A stretch of 32,606 bases of DNA from a virus. Within the stretch, counting starts at the first letter, position 1. Each line of letters starts with the position of its first letter. The position numbers and the translations under genes were made by a program. Below the pieces are notes generated by a model that was not told where the DNA came from, ran no database searches, and saw only the letters and a list, made by a program, of their open reading frames with translations. The stretch is taken from positions 1 to 32,606 of the IMG/VR virus record IMGVR_UViG_3300037294_000198. The stretch is one strand, 5' to 3'. This document shows, in pieces, positions 15,428 to 23,037 of the stretch.

Positions 15428-16447
15428 TTAACCTCCCGATCCTTGGTTACCACTTAAATAACTTCCAGCCCCATTACCATAATCAGTAAAGGGGTTACTT
15501 CTGTTGTTGTACACTTGGTTGCCATTGCTATTGGTATTATTAAACAAGCCAGCAATACTAGATGTGAAGTCTTTGTTCTGAGACAACCCAGAGAGCGCAC
15601 TTCCCAACGGGCTGTATGAGTTAGCCCCAAGCATGGAGTTGGCTGCATTTGTCCCGCCAGTGAATAGGGAGTTTCCTACATTAGCGCCCGCTGCGGCTGC
15701 ACGGCCTCCCAAAGCACTGCTAAGATCAAAAGCTCCTTGACCCGCTGCTTCCAATTGCTGTCCCAAACCAAACTGAGCTTTGTAGGGGTTGTAGCCAGCC
15801 ACCATTTGATCACCACCTGCACTGAGCAAGCCCGTCCCAAAAGTTGTCTGAGCACGTCCTTGTTCTTGTGCTCGTGAAGCAAGGTTTAGATTGGTGTTTT
15901 GAAGGCTGTTGTAATAGGCTTGAAGCTCTGGGTTAGAAGCCCCCATACCGCCAGCGTCTGTGGCTCCAACTGCAAGGCCAGTAGTGCCCCGCTGTTGTTG
16001 GTTGTTACGGATAGCGGCAAGCTGTTGCTCCTGCCCGGGAGCCAACATAGCCTGCTGAGCAGTTAGGTATTGCTGGGCGGCCTGCTCAGGGCTTTGAGCC
16101 AGGTAGCCTTGTCCCAAGTTAAACAAGCCTTGTCCGGCCTGCTGTGACTGGTCAGCAAAGCCCATGCCCTGGTTCTGTGCTTGTGACAGAAAAGCATCCC
16201 GCTGAGCAGCAAGCTCAGGAGACAGGGTGTAACCCGCTGAAGACAGATTACCGTCAGAGCCAAACCCAAAGTTACTAGAACCAAAGGCAGTGGTGATGCC
16301 TACGGGCTTAAACCGTTGAGCGTCTGCTGCAATCTGTGCAGCTTTAATCTGCGCGTCTGCTTGTGTCTGGGCTGCTCTCTTGGCTGAATTGCCTCCAATC
16401 AATGAGCCTGCAAGTCCAAGACCTGCTGAAACTAGAGCCATTGGCAT
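15428..16447 (-). CDS. internal virion / DNA-transfer protein with Gly-rich N terminus (339 aa)
   Basis: The 339-residue protein starts with a glycine-rich hydrophobic stretch (LVSAGLGLAGSLIGGNSAKRAA) followed by a helix of Ala and Gln, then long Gln/Gly/Asn/Ser-rich sequence. This arrangement is familiar from phage DNA-transfer and ejection proteins (for example P22 gp7-type). The start at 16447 has AAGGAAGGGG six bases upstream. A second in-frame ATG follows two codons later. It is first in the ejection cluster. Family assignment is by composition and context. Confidence 0.65.
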   Translation of the reverse strand: MPMALVSAGLGLAGSLIGGNSAKRAAQTQADAQIKAAQIAADAQRFKPVGITTAFGSSNFGFGSDGNLSSAGYTLSPELAAQRDAFLSQAQNQGMGFADQSQQAGQGLFNLGQGYLAQSPEQAAQQYLTAQQAMLAPGQEQQLAAIRNNQQQRGTTGLAVGATDAGGMGASNPELQAYYNSLQNTNLNLASRAQEQGRAQTTFGTGLLSAGGDQMVAGYNPYKAQFGLGQQLEAAGQGAFDLSSALGGRAAAAGANVGNSLFTGGTNAANSMLGANSYSPLGSALSGLSQNKDFTSSIAGLFNNTNSNGNQVYNNRSNPFTDYGNGAGSYLSGNQGSGG

Positions 16448-16448
16448 A

Positions 16449-16754
16449 TTAAACCCCTTCCTTAATTAATACTTTGTCGATGTTGTCTGCGTCTGTTTCA
16501 GAGGTTGCGTGAATACAAAACCAAACACTGTCTTCCAGGGCATGAATTGCATGGTTCACATCCTTAACAATGTTAATACAAGCCGGGGCTATATATTCCA
16601 TACTAAGTTCCCCTTCAAACAACACTTGAACACGGCCTTGTGCAAGGATGCTGAGGTGGTCATAGGTGTGCTTATGCTGTACAGCAAAGGTGCCAGCCTT
16701 TAGTTGCACCTCTTTAGCATAGAGGCCGTCTGAGAAGTGATGAGATTGTATCAT
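16449..16754 (-). CDS. cupin-fold protein (101 aa)
   Basis: The 101-residue single-domain cupin has the metal-binding pattern H27-x-H29 with a further His in AGTFAVQHKHTYDHLSIL, then G in LAQGRV, and the second motif NIVKDVNHAIHALED. Cupins bind a metal and often a sugar or small acid. It is located between tail-fibre and internal virion genes, which is unusual for an enzyme. Perhaps it modifies or decorates fibres or the host cell surface (inference). The stop lies 1 base before the next gene. No strong ribosome-binding site is seen; it overlaps the previous stop, so coupling is likely. Confidence 0.7.
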   Translation of the reverse strand: MIQSHHFSDGLYAKEVQLKAGTFAVQHKHTYDHLSILAQGRVQVLFEGELSMEYIAPACINIVKDVNHAIHALEDSVWFCIHATSETDADNIDKVLIKEGV

Positions 16755-16954
16755 GTTTTAATAATAAAGGGTGCTATTGCACCAAAATCGCCGTTCAAAG
16801 CCTTTGTAAACAAGAGCTTCCCGTGTTCTTCAAAGTCGTTAGCATCTGCCGTAAACGGAAGCTCTTTTTCAAACTCCTGCCAAACAATAACTAAATCAAT
16901 ACGTGTTCCACTTCCATCCGACCACTGTGGGTTTTTAGCTGTTTTTAAAATCAT
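16751..16954 (-). CDS. small tail-fibre-associated protein (67 aa)
   Basis: The 67-residue protein starts at ATG 16954, overlapping the stop of the fibre gene (TAATG). It has the look of small proteins that follow podovirus and siphovirus fibre genes: an N-terminal AKNPQWSDGSGTRIDLVI strand and a helix ending ...GDFGAIAPF. Such proteins may be assembly helpers, but this has not been shown for the family as far as I know. An upstream TTG is a worse start. Confidence 0.55.
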   Translation of the reverse strand: MILKTAKNPQWSDGSGTRIDLVIVWQEFEKELPFTADANDFEEHGKLLFTKALNGDFGAIAPFIIKT

Positions 16955-17652
16955 TATGACACTCGAAGCCAAAGAGAAGAGCAGGCTTGGTGGTTTGTAT
17001 TGACACCATTATACTCAAAATATCCTTCAATATATCCCATAAGCATCCAAGTACCTGCTGGCGCAGGGCCTGTAGGGGTACTTACATAATTACCACTTCC
17101 AAACCGACCGCCCTCGCTCTGGGCAGAGCGGTATCGAAGGTTTGACCCTGCTTTTGTAGCACCCACTGAAACAATTACATTTTCAACACAACTTAGGAAA
17201 GCATAACTTCCAACAACACCCGCAGTAGTACCAGCCAATGCAGCAAGGACGTTGCTTGTTGTTGGGGGAGACACAACAACAGCCCCTGTAGACCCGTTAA
17301 CCGAGGTTACACCTCCATTGGATGCTGTTGTAGCTGTTGTAGCGTTGCCTGTGATGCTAATAGGCCATGTACCTGTGGCTCCTGTGCCATCCTTTGCAGC
17401 AGCTAGGTCTAACACCTTAGTAGCAACATACTGGGTAGTTGCTAGTTGTGTATTAACTGTACTTGTTGCCGCTGTTGCAGCCGTTGGGGTTCCTGTAAAC
17501 ACAGGGTTTAGCAGATCAGCTTTTGTAGCCACCGCTACGGCAATGTTGTTAAACTCCGTATCAATCTCAGTGCCCTTAACAATCTTCAAAGGATTGCCTT
17601 GGGGCAACGCATCCTTTGAAGCAAACGACGTACTCTTTACATATTGTGTCAT
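16954..17652 (-). CDS. tail fibre protein (232 aa)
   Basis: The 232-residue fibre-like protein has an N-terminal virion-binding motif often seen in podovirus fibres (PLKIVKGTEIDTEFNNIAVAVATKAD). A repetitive Thr/Ala-rich shaft follows, with phrases like NPVFTGTPTAATAATSTVNTQLATTQYV, and then a compact C-terminal domain ending NHQACSSLWLRVS. It directly follows the nozzle gene with a 4-base overlap. The likely role is receptor contact. Receptor type is unknown. Confidence 0.75.
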   Translation of the reverse strand: MTQYVKSTSFASKDALPQGNPLKIVKGTEIDTEFNNIAVAVATKADLLNPVFTGTPTAATAATSTVNTQLATTQYVATKVLDLAAAKDGTGATGTWPISITGNATTATTASNGGVTSVNGSTGAVVVSPPTTSNVLAALAGTTAGVVGSYAFLSCVENVIVSVGATKAGSNLRYRSAQSEGGRFGSGNYVSTPTGPAPAGTWMLMGYIEGYFEYNGVNTNHQACSSLWLRVS

Positions 17653-19190
17653 ACTAGTTTCCCATTCTTAGCTTGGATTTCTATTTTTTGGATACTCAAA
17701 GGAGCACCGTTAATCTCAGACTCATACCCTGTTTGAACAATCTTACCGCTGCCAGTTGGGTATGCTGTAAGTGTTTGCAATGAAGTTCCCGGACTGTATA
17801 CAGCTACATTATACTCTGCCTCTCCATAAAAGTCAACTCCTTGGGAAGGGATAAGTACGTTCTGTGCTAAGTAGTTTCCAGAGAAGTCATAGCCCCACTT
17901 AATTGTCACATACTGAAAACTCCCACCAATCACTACAACCTGTAGCCTTTTAAGCACCGAGGTGACTCCTGGGTCTCCTAAGTCGGCGTGGTTTGTAAAG
18001 TATTGAAACCTATAACTCTCACCGTTATCAGAGTAGTTTTTGTAAGACCCTACAAAGCCTTCCTTGCCAATAAGCATTGTTCGGTTACGAAGGAAACAAA
18101 ATGAAGAAGGACGTATGTTGTCCCAAGTAGTAATCCTTGCTGCCCCATCTTCTAGGGCTGCTCTCGTATCAAAACAATAAACCTGTTGAAGAACGGGAAA
18201 TGTAATGAGGTAGAAACTTTCAAAAGGATTATAAACACTCTTGATGGTTTTAAGAACTTCTCCTTGTACAGCGCTCATCAAGTCATCACGGACATTCTTA
18301 CTGATGTCTCTTAATGGAGCACTCTTTTCTTGCACTGTTCTAAGTACACTACGCACACCAGTAGCAGACAAGAAGATAACATCACTACCTGTATTTTGAA
18401 TGGTATCCCTAGCAATGCAGCCCATTCCTGTAATAGTGTCTGACAAAGCAATATCAGCTGGAACAGAGGCATTAGCGTAGACAAGAATTGTTTCTCTACC
18501 AAAGATAAACAAGAAGTTGTTATGAGCAGCAAGCCCTGTAATGGTGTCGGCACCAGCGGGCCACACAGTTGAGATGTCTAACGTACCTGCTGTACCCGCT
18601 GTCCACTTATGACCAGCCAACAGATCAGAGAAAGACACCACTGTCTTATTAGTTGTGGTGGAGGCAACCCACAGACGCCCATAGGCGCTCAAAGCAATAT
18701 CAGCTAAAGGAACAGTTCCAGAATAGCCCGTCTTTTCTGTAATACGTCGATAGGTTGAGGACGACACCAGTGGGTCAAAGACCAGCGGATCGTAGCCTTC
18801 TTGGAAGAAGTAGAGGGCTTGATTTAACGAGACAATCTGCCAGTTGTTATCGGCGATTGTAGGAGCTGTGCCGCCACCTCCGTAAGTAAGCTGGATTAAA
18901 GCTCCTGATACAAGCAAGAACAGTTTATTATTGCCAGCACATACAACATACTCAGTTCCATCATCAACAACCAATTCCTTGATTGCTTCGATGGGGGCTG
19001 TGCTAAGAGCTTCTGAAGCTGTGTTTTGTGGAGTCCAGCCTTTACGTGCTCCAATACGACCAAACTTATCAATCACAGCATTGTTGGCAACCAAGGCATA
19101 GCCCTGCGCAAGGTTTAGTGAAGAGTCTTGCGTGTTGAGACCAAAGAAGCCAGGAGCAGAAATACTAAAGGTTTGAATTGGTTGAGCCAT
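17649..19190 (-). CDS. tail nozzle / tubular protein B-like (513 aa)
   Basis: The 513-residue beta-rich protein starts MAQPIQTFSISAPGFFGLNTQ and has the opening pattern of podovirus tail tube or nozzle proteins (SLNLAQGYALVANNAVIDKFGRIGARKGW). Repeated propeller-like strands follow (YVVCAGNNKLFLLV, LAAHNNFLFIFGRETILVY, FLSATGVRSVLRTVQ). It pairs with the adaptor gene just upstream (1-base overlap), as T7 gp11-gp12 and P22 gp4-gp10 do. It should form the distal tail tube. Naming between the T7 and P22 types is uncertain. Confidence 0.8.
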   Translation of the reverse strand: MAQPIQTFSISAPGFFGLNTQDSSLNLAQGYALVANNAVIDKFGRIGARKGWTPQNTASEALSTAPIEAIKELVVDDGTEYVVCAGNNKLFLLVSGALIQLTYGGGGTAPTIADNNWQIVSLNQALYFFQEGYDPLVFDPLVSSSTYRRITEKTGYSGTVPLADIALSAYGRLWVASTTTNKTVVSFSDLLAGHKWTAGTAGTLDISTVWPAGADTITGLAAHNNFLFIFGRETILVYANASVPADIALSDTITGMGCIARDTIQNTGSDVIFLSATGVRSVLRTVQEKSAPLRDISKNVRDDLMSAVQGEVLKTIKSVYNPFESFYLITFPVLQQVYCFDTRAALEDGAARITTWDNIRPSSFCFLRNRTMLIGKEGFVGSYKNYSDNGESYRFQYFTNHADLGDPGVTSVLKRLQVVVIGGSFQYVTIKWGYDFSGNYLAQNVLIPSQGVDFYGEAEYNVAVYSPGTSLQTLTAYPTGSGKIVQTGYESEINGAPLSIQKIEIQAKNGKLV

Positions 19191-19849
19191 TACACACCAA
19201 TCCAGATTTCTTCTTCAATATAACGTGAAGCCTCAATTGCGATGTAATCGCTAAGAACATTTCTGTACAAGCCGTAGGCTTCAGAAGTGGATAATCCCCC
19301 ATCTTCACCACGTTCCACCAACGACCGAGCTAACGCAAGAAGGACAACCGGCTCTTTAGGAACAAACATTTGGTCAGCATCTTCTACCAGTTCTTCTTGT
19401 GGAATAAACAAGTTAAAGAAGATTGTGTACAGCTTGTCTGGAACAGGAAACAGATCAACCTGGGTGTCGCCATTGTTGTTGATGCCGTTGAAGTTGTAAA
19501 AGATAGGGCTTCCAATCTGAGGAACTTGAGAACCAACAAAGTGCTGAGTCATCTGACGGTAGCTTTTGTTAACTAAGAAGTGGCGGGCAGAGGCATTAAA
19601 CACCTCGATAACTTTAAACCGAGCACCTGATCCCTGTAGCACATAATTAAACACACCGTCAGTGGTTTCTGCTGTGAGGGTTGAGGTTAGGGCGTTCCAG
19701 TTATAAGCATCTTCTACTTGTCGTTTAGCATCATTAACAAACTTGCTTACCAGTTTAGAAAGAACATTCTCGTTAATAGTTGTAACGGCTGGCTCACGCA
19801 AGCGAACCAACACATCGTTTACAAGAGAAAGGTAGGAGGGGAGAGCCAT
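19190..19849 (-). CDS. head-tail adaptor / tail tubular protein A-like (219 aa)
   Basis: The 219-residue protein fits the T7 gp11-type adaptor. The N-terminal helical part reads LPSYLSLVNDVLVRLREPAV, then KFVNDAKRQVEDAYNWNALTSTLTAET, which is the usual signature. It is followed by strands (GVFNYVLQGSGARFKVIEVFN) and ends with helices (EPVVLLALARSLVERGEDGG). It would form the ring under the portal. ATG 19849 follows AGAGGAC. It sits next to the nozzle gene in the expected order. Confidence 0.82.
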   Translation of the reverse strand: MALPSYLSLVNDVLVRLREPAVTTINENVLSKLVSKFVNDAKRQVEDAYNWNALTSTLTAETTDGVFNYVLQGSGARFKVIEVFNASARHFLVNKSYRQMTQHFVGSQVPQIGSPIFYNFNGINNNGDTQVDLFPVPDKLYTIFFNLFIPQEELVEDADQMFVPKEPVVLLALARSLVERGEDGGLSTSEAYGLYRNVLSDYIAIEASRYIEEEIWIGV

Positions 19850-19851
19850 TA

Positions 19852-20307
19852 TTAAAGTCCTCTAAGGTAGACAGTTTTACCTGCTTTTTTAACAGCCCGC
19901 AGGCATTCATTTTTCAGATTATCAGGGTTGTAGCTAATATGAACCCAGCCGCTGTTAGGCTTGCCGTCTTCGTAAAACTCCAAGATTAGTTGTGTGAAGG
20001 GGTCGCCATCCTTAATCCACCGAGCAAGTTCTTTGTTATCAAAGCCATTAACTTGGATATCTGCTGCATAACCAAAGCAATGGTCACTGGTGGCCGAGCC
20101 TCCAATGGCTTTGTTAAGCTCAGGGCTTCGGTAGCCACTAGACACAACCACAGGGCCAAGCCGATCACGCACTGGCTGCAAGATGTTGTCTACAAGAGAT
20201 TGTAGGCTGTCAACAACCCGCAATGAAGGGGTGTTATCAATACACAGCCGCGTGGCCGTCATAGACCGTGTAAGCTCGTCAAGGGAGAAGTTGGTGGAGA
20301 GTTGCAT
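19852..20307 (-). CDS. endolysin, peptidase M15-type (zinc amidase/endopeptidase)
   Basis: The 151-residue peptidase M15-like enzyme has zinc ligands H76 and D83 in SATSDHCFGYAADI and H123 in SGWVHISYN. The SSGYRSPELNKAIGG segment at 56-70 is characteristic. It would cut peptidoglycan peptide cross-links at lysis. There is no signal peptide, so it needs the holin located directly upstream (TAA/ATG overlap at 20307). Start ATG 20307 follows CTAAGGAAATA. Confidence 0.9.
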   Translation of the reverse strand: MQLSTNFSLDELTRSMTATRLCIDNTPSLRVVDSLQSLVDNILQPVRDRLGPVVVSSGYRSPELNKAIGGSATSDHCFGYAADIQVNGFDNKELARWIKDGDPFTQLILEFYEDGKPNSGWVHISYNPDNLKNECLRAVKKAGKTVYLRGL

Positions 20308-20708
20308 TATTTCCTTAGAGCAATTATCTTTTCAAGGGTACGGCCACCAAAGTATGCAGACATAATAAGCATACCCCACTGGCCCAAGAGTTGTACATAA
20401 CTCTCATTAGCATTATACCCGAAAGCACTCATTAAAGCAAACAAGAAGTATCCGGCAAAGATGGCAACTAAGGACATTGGCCGGATGTTCATAGCAAGCC
20501 AGCTGTCTGTAGCTGTATCAGCCTTCCATCGAGAGGTGACATTGTCCTGCTCTGCTTTATACAGATCTGTCTCATTAGCCATCTTAGCCAGATCGCCGGA
20601 CTGAGCTAGTGAGGCCAGATCAAGCTGCGCCTGAGCCTTTGCAGCCGGATCAGGGATGAGCTTGTCAATGATTTTCCCTCCAATACTCAGTAAACCATCT
20701 AGTAACAT
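20307..20708 (-). CDS. holin, 3TM-type superfamily (133 aa)
   Basis: The 133-residue membrane protein begins with an amphipathic helix (LLDGLLSIGGKIIDKLIPDPAAKAQAQLDL), the usual opening of the holin family that also serves gene-transfer agents. Two clear hydrophobic segments follow, IRPMSLVAIFAGYFLFALMS and LLGQWGMLIMSAYFGGRTLE. It lies immediately upstream of the M15 endolysin and overlaps it by one base. It should permeabilise the inner membrane at the programmed time. Confidence 0.85.
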   Translation of the reverse strand: MLLDGLLSIGGKIIDKLIPDPAAKAQAQLDLASLAQSGDLAKMANETDLYKAEQDNVTSRWKADTATDSWLAMNIRPMSLVAIFAGYFLFALMSAFGYNANESYVQLLGQWGMLIMSAYFGGRTLEKIIALRK

Positions 20709-20719
20709 ATAATTCCTTA

Positions 20720-20944
20720 TTATTTCCTAAAATCTTGAGCAAGTAGAGAGAGAGCAGCAATTATTCCACAAACCCAGATAATAGGCTTTGCAGCTTTTGC
20801 AACCCACTCCAACACGGTGAAGGCTCCCTGCGCTGCACGGAAGGCAGCTATAACATCAACTGTGTCTTTAGCAACCTTATCCACCTTAATTTCCAAAACA
20901 ACTAATCGCTCATATATGGCGCTGTTGGAGTCATTAGTGCTCAT
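20720..20944 (-). CDS. small single-TM lysis-region protein (74 aa)
   Basis: The 74-residue protein has an N-terminal amphipathic/coiled-coil half (AIYERLVVLEIKVDKVAKDTVDVIAAF) and a single hydrophobic segment (PIIWVCGIIAALSLLAQ) before a basic end. This resembles XhlA-type holin-assisting proteins or an inner-membrane spanin-like part, but no strong match is claimed. GGAGA lies 7 bases before ATG 20944. It is adjacent to the holin. Confidence 0.65.
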   Translation of the reverse strand: MSTNDSNSAIYERLVVLEIKVDKVAKDTVDVIAAFRAAQGAFTVLEWVAKAAKPIIWVCGIIAALSLLAQDFRK

Positions 20945-21035
20945 ATATGGTCTCCAGAAGGATCGTAAGGGTCAAGGAGAGGCTCTGCCCAAGTAGCCTA
21001 GAGCCAATACCAAGAAGGGTGGTTAGTGGGAACAT
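20934..21035 (-). CDS. possible 33-residue hydrophobic peptide in the lysis region
   Basis: The gap between the two membrane genes holds a minus-strand frame from ATG 21035 to TAA at 20934, overlapping the next start by 11 bases. The peptide is very hydrophobic (MFPLTTLLGIGSRLLGQSLS...). There is no good ribosome-binding site, so it may be chance. I list it because it fills the only space in the lysis block. Confidence 0.25.
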   Translation of the reverse strand: MFPLTTLLGIGSRLLGQSLSLTLTILLETIYEH

Positions 21036-21047
21036 ACGTGCTTCGCT

Positions 21048-21254
21048 TTACGCCGTCTTGTCCGCCAGCGCAACCGTTGTCACCTCACGCAGCGCCAGCA
21101 TAATTACCGGCCAAAGCATGATGGTGTACTGGCGATACTGCACAGGCAGGAGCGTGCTCAAGAAACCTGAGTTAACTTCAACCACCGTCAGCAGAGCGCC
21201 GATGAGCGCCACCCAATAAGTCTTGGACTTGAGCCGCTGGATTAGCATGTTCAT
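21048..21254 (-). CDS. second holin-like membrane protein (68 aa)
   Basis: The 68-residue protein has two hydrophobic segments separated by a short polar turn (YWVALIGALLTVVEVNSGFL and YTIMLWPVIMLALREVTTVA), ending with the basic ADKTA. This layout resembles small class II holins. It is near the endolysin cluster but not directly attached to it. It may be a second holin, an antiholin or an unrelated membrane protein. The start at 21254 has no clear ribosome-binding site; a second ATG lies two codons later. Confidence 0.65.
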   Translation of the reverse strand: MNMLIQRLKSKTYWVALIGALLTVVEVNSGFLSTLLPVQYRQYTIMLWPVIMLALREVTTVALADKTA

Positions 21255-21259
21255 ATTGG

Positions 21260-21487
21260 TTACGCCTGTTCAGGCGCTTCAACCGGAACTGAGGCAAGCG
21301 CGTTCTTCAGTAAGCCGATGAAATGCTCTTTACCGCCAGCCAACTGCTGAAGCTGAAAAGTGGTTGAGCCAATTTTGCGGTCAAGGTCAATACAATGATT
21401 GAACAGGGCGACCTGCGTTTCATTGAAGTCGTTTGCGTCATACTCAACATTGTCGATACTGACGATCTGGGGCTTTTTGTTTTCCAT
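21260..21487 (-). CDS. small hypothetical phage protein (75 aa)
   Basis: The 75-residue protein begins MENKKPQIVSIDNVEYDANDFNETQ, with a DNVEYD strand followed by a helix predicted to end near SVPVEAPEQ. It resembles a small uncharacterised family found near tail and lysis genes (similar pattern: G/N-x-x-Y-x-x-x-x-L, then a long helix). ATG 21487 has AAAGGA 9 bases upstream. The in-frame upstream ATG would overlap the previous gene and lacks a site. Confidence 0.6.
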   Translation of the reverse strand: MENKKPQIVSIDNVEYDANDFNETQVALFNHCIDLDRKIGSTTFQLQQLAGGKEHFIGLLKNALASVPVEAPEQA

Positions 21488-21537
21488 TTCGTGTTTCCTT
21501 TCATTGTGCCACCAAGATTGGGCGGTGGCATCCCGTT

Positions 21538-21828
21538 TTACCAAGGCTTGCCGGAGGCTTGCACAGGATTCTTTTGAGCTTCAATTTGAGTTACCACCGA
21601 TGCTTCGGTAGCTGCAACAGTTTCTTCACCCATTGCCGATTTAACCCAGCCAATTGCTTGCTCTTCAGTTATGTCTTCGTAGGGTGTTGTCACAACGCCC
21701 TCTAGCCCGATAGCGCCGTATGCGCTGCCACTAAACTCACCGTCAACGCCAGAACAAGTCCAGTGTGCGGTATTTACAAAGCCGTCAGATGTACGGCGCT
21801 CAAGTTGTGAGATATTCCATGTTGTCAT
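21538..21828 (-). CDS. conserved small phage protein downstream of tail fibre (96 aa)
   Basis: The 96-residue protein starts MTTWNISQLERRTSDGFVNTAHWTCSG and later reads AYGAIGLEGVVTTPYEDITEEQAIGWVKSAMGEE. I recognise this pattern from small proteins encoded after tail-fibre genes in many phages. Its N-terminal beta part and helical C terminus are intact. It has AAAGGAAAC upstream of ATG 21828. The role is unknown; it may be fibre-associated. Confidence 0.7.
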   Translation of the reverse strand: MTTWNISQLERRTSDGFVNTAHWTCSGVDGEFSGSAYGAIGLEGVVTTPYEDITEEQAIGWVKSAMGEETVAATEASVVTQIEAQKNPVQASGKPW

Positions 21829-21872
21829 TTTAGTTTCCTTTAGTTAAAGATTAATGGTGATAGAAAGGGTGC

Positions 21873-23036
21873 TTAGAATGATGAGCCACCAAAAAATTGC
21901 ATTGAAACGGAGCAAGTGCTTCCACTTGTGTTGGTTACTCTAATTAAACCGTTAGCTGGTGTTGTAACGGTAAACGCCGCCCCCGCAGTTGTGCCATTAT
22001 CAGTTGCAATTTGCTGGATTGAGCTATCAGTGCTACGACCAAACACTGAGTATGTTTGTTGAGTTCTTGTGTTTGCGTTACTGGTCACAGTGTTTGATAC
22101 TAGCAAAAACCCCTGATACCCTCCCCCGCCTGTATCTACTGTAATATCAACTGTTCCATTATTTGCAACGCTATTGTTTGACTGGGAAATAATGCTGGCA
22201 CGAGACCCAACACGAATTACGCCGTCGCCAGCCATGCCCCCTACTGACGTAGTCCCCACCAGCAAGTTACCGCTGGAGTCGATACGCATCTTCTCACCAC
22301 CACCATTCCTAAAAAGCGCAACAGGGTCTGTGGTGTTATTAGTAACAACCAACAACGCAGCTTTACCCGAAATACTTACGTCACCACCCAGTCCCGCTAC
22401 AACTCCGTAGCCATTGGTTCCTCCGCTACCTGAGCGACCATACAAACCATACTGGTGTCCAGTCGTGTAGTTACTTATACCATTCACAAGACCATAAACA
22501 CCAATTTGACCGCCAGCGGAATTTACCGCAGCATTAGCGTTGTCAATTTGAAAGTATCCACCTGTCACTCTACCATTAGCAACTGCTGTCAACTCGGTTG
22601 CACGAATGTCAACAAGGTTAATGCTTTCAGAGGCGAGTTTAACTGTGCTAATGACCCTGCCAGTCGAAAAAACACTTCCGCCGGGGCGAACATCGGTAAG
22701 TGGCGCAGATTTAATTCCAATCGCAGTTGTCCCAAATGCAGCATTCAACGTAGTGAACGCACCAGCCGCAGGTGTACCCGCGCCGACAGTGCCGTTAAAG
22801 GCATTAGCGCCCGTCATAGTTTTTGCACCTGTGATGGTTTGCGCGGAACCTAAGTCCACACCTGTTTCAATATATAAGTCCCAATCAGCAGTTGTTGCGG
22901 GGTTGTTTGTGGTGGTTAGCACTTTACATATATACAAAGAACTATTGTATCGTACAATGTCCAGGTTTTTGTATGTACCAGCAGCCCATGTTCCTTTTGA
23001 AACAAATCCAATTCGTCCTAAATTTGTGGTTGGCAT
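21873..23036 (-). CDS. tail fibre / receptor-binding protein (387 aa)
   Basis: The 387-residue beta-rich fibre starts with a tail-attachment style N terminus (NLGRIGFVSKGTWAAGTYKNLDIVRYNSS). It then carries a linker of tail-spike flavour (GAKTMTGANAFNGTVGAGTPAAGAFTTL) and the widespread fibre phrase MRIDSSGNLLVGTTSVGG near residue 260. It ends in a short hydrophobic QFFGGSSF. Such a C terminus often forms a trimeric tip. AGGGA precedes ATG 23036, two bases from the preceding gene. Confidence 0.75.
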   Translation of the reverse strand: MPTTNLGRIGFVSKGTWAAGTYKNLDIVRYNSSLYICKVLTTTNNPATTADWDLYIETGVDLGSAQTITGAKTMTGANAFNGTVGAGTPAAGAFTTLNAAFGTTAIGIKSAPLTDVRPGGSVFSTGRVISTVKLASESINLVDIRATELTAVANGRVTGGYFQIDNANAAVNSAGGQIGVYGLVNGISNYTTGHQYGLYGRSGSGGTNGYGVVAGLGGDVSISGKAALLVVTNNTTDPVALFRNGGGEKMRIDSSGNLLVGTTSVGGMAGDGVIRVGSRASIISQSNNSVANNGTVDITVDTGGGGYQGFLLVSNTVTSNANTRTQQTYSVFGRSTDSSIQQIATDNGTTAGAAFTVTTPANGLIRVTNTSGSTCSVSMQFFGGSSF

Positions 23037-23037
23037 A

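Noticed and set aside
20947-21219. 90-residue plus-strand ORF opposite the holin-like gene
   Set aside because: It would be the only plus-strand gene in the virion arm. It has low-complexity basic sequence and covers the membrane gene in antisense.
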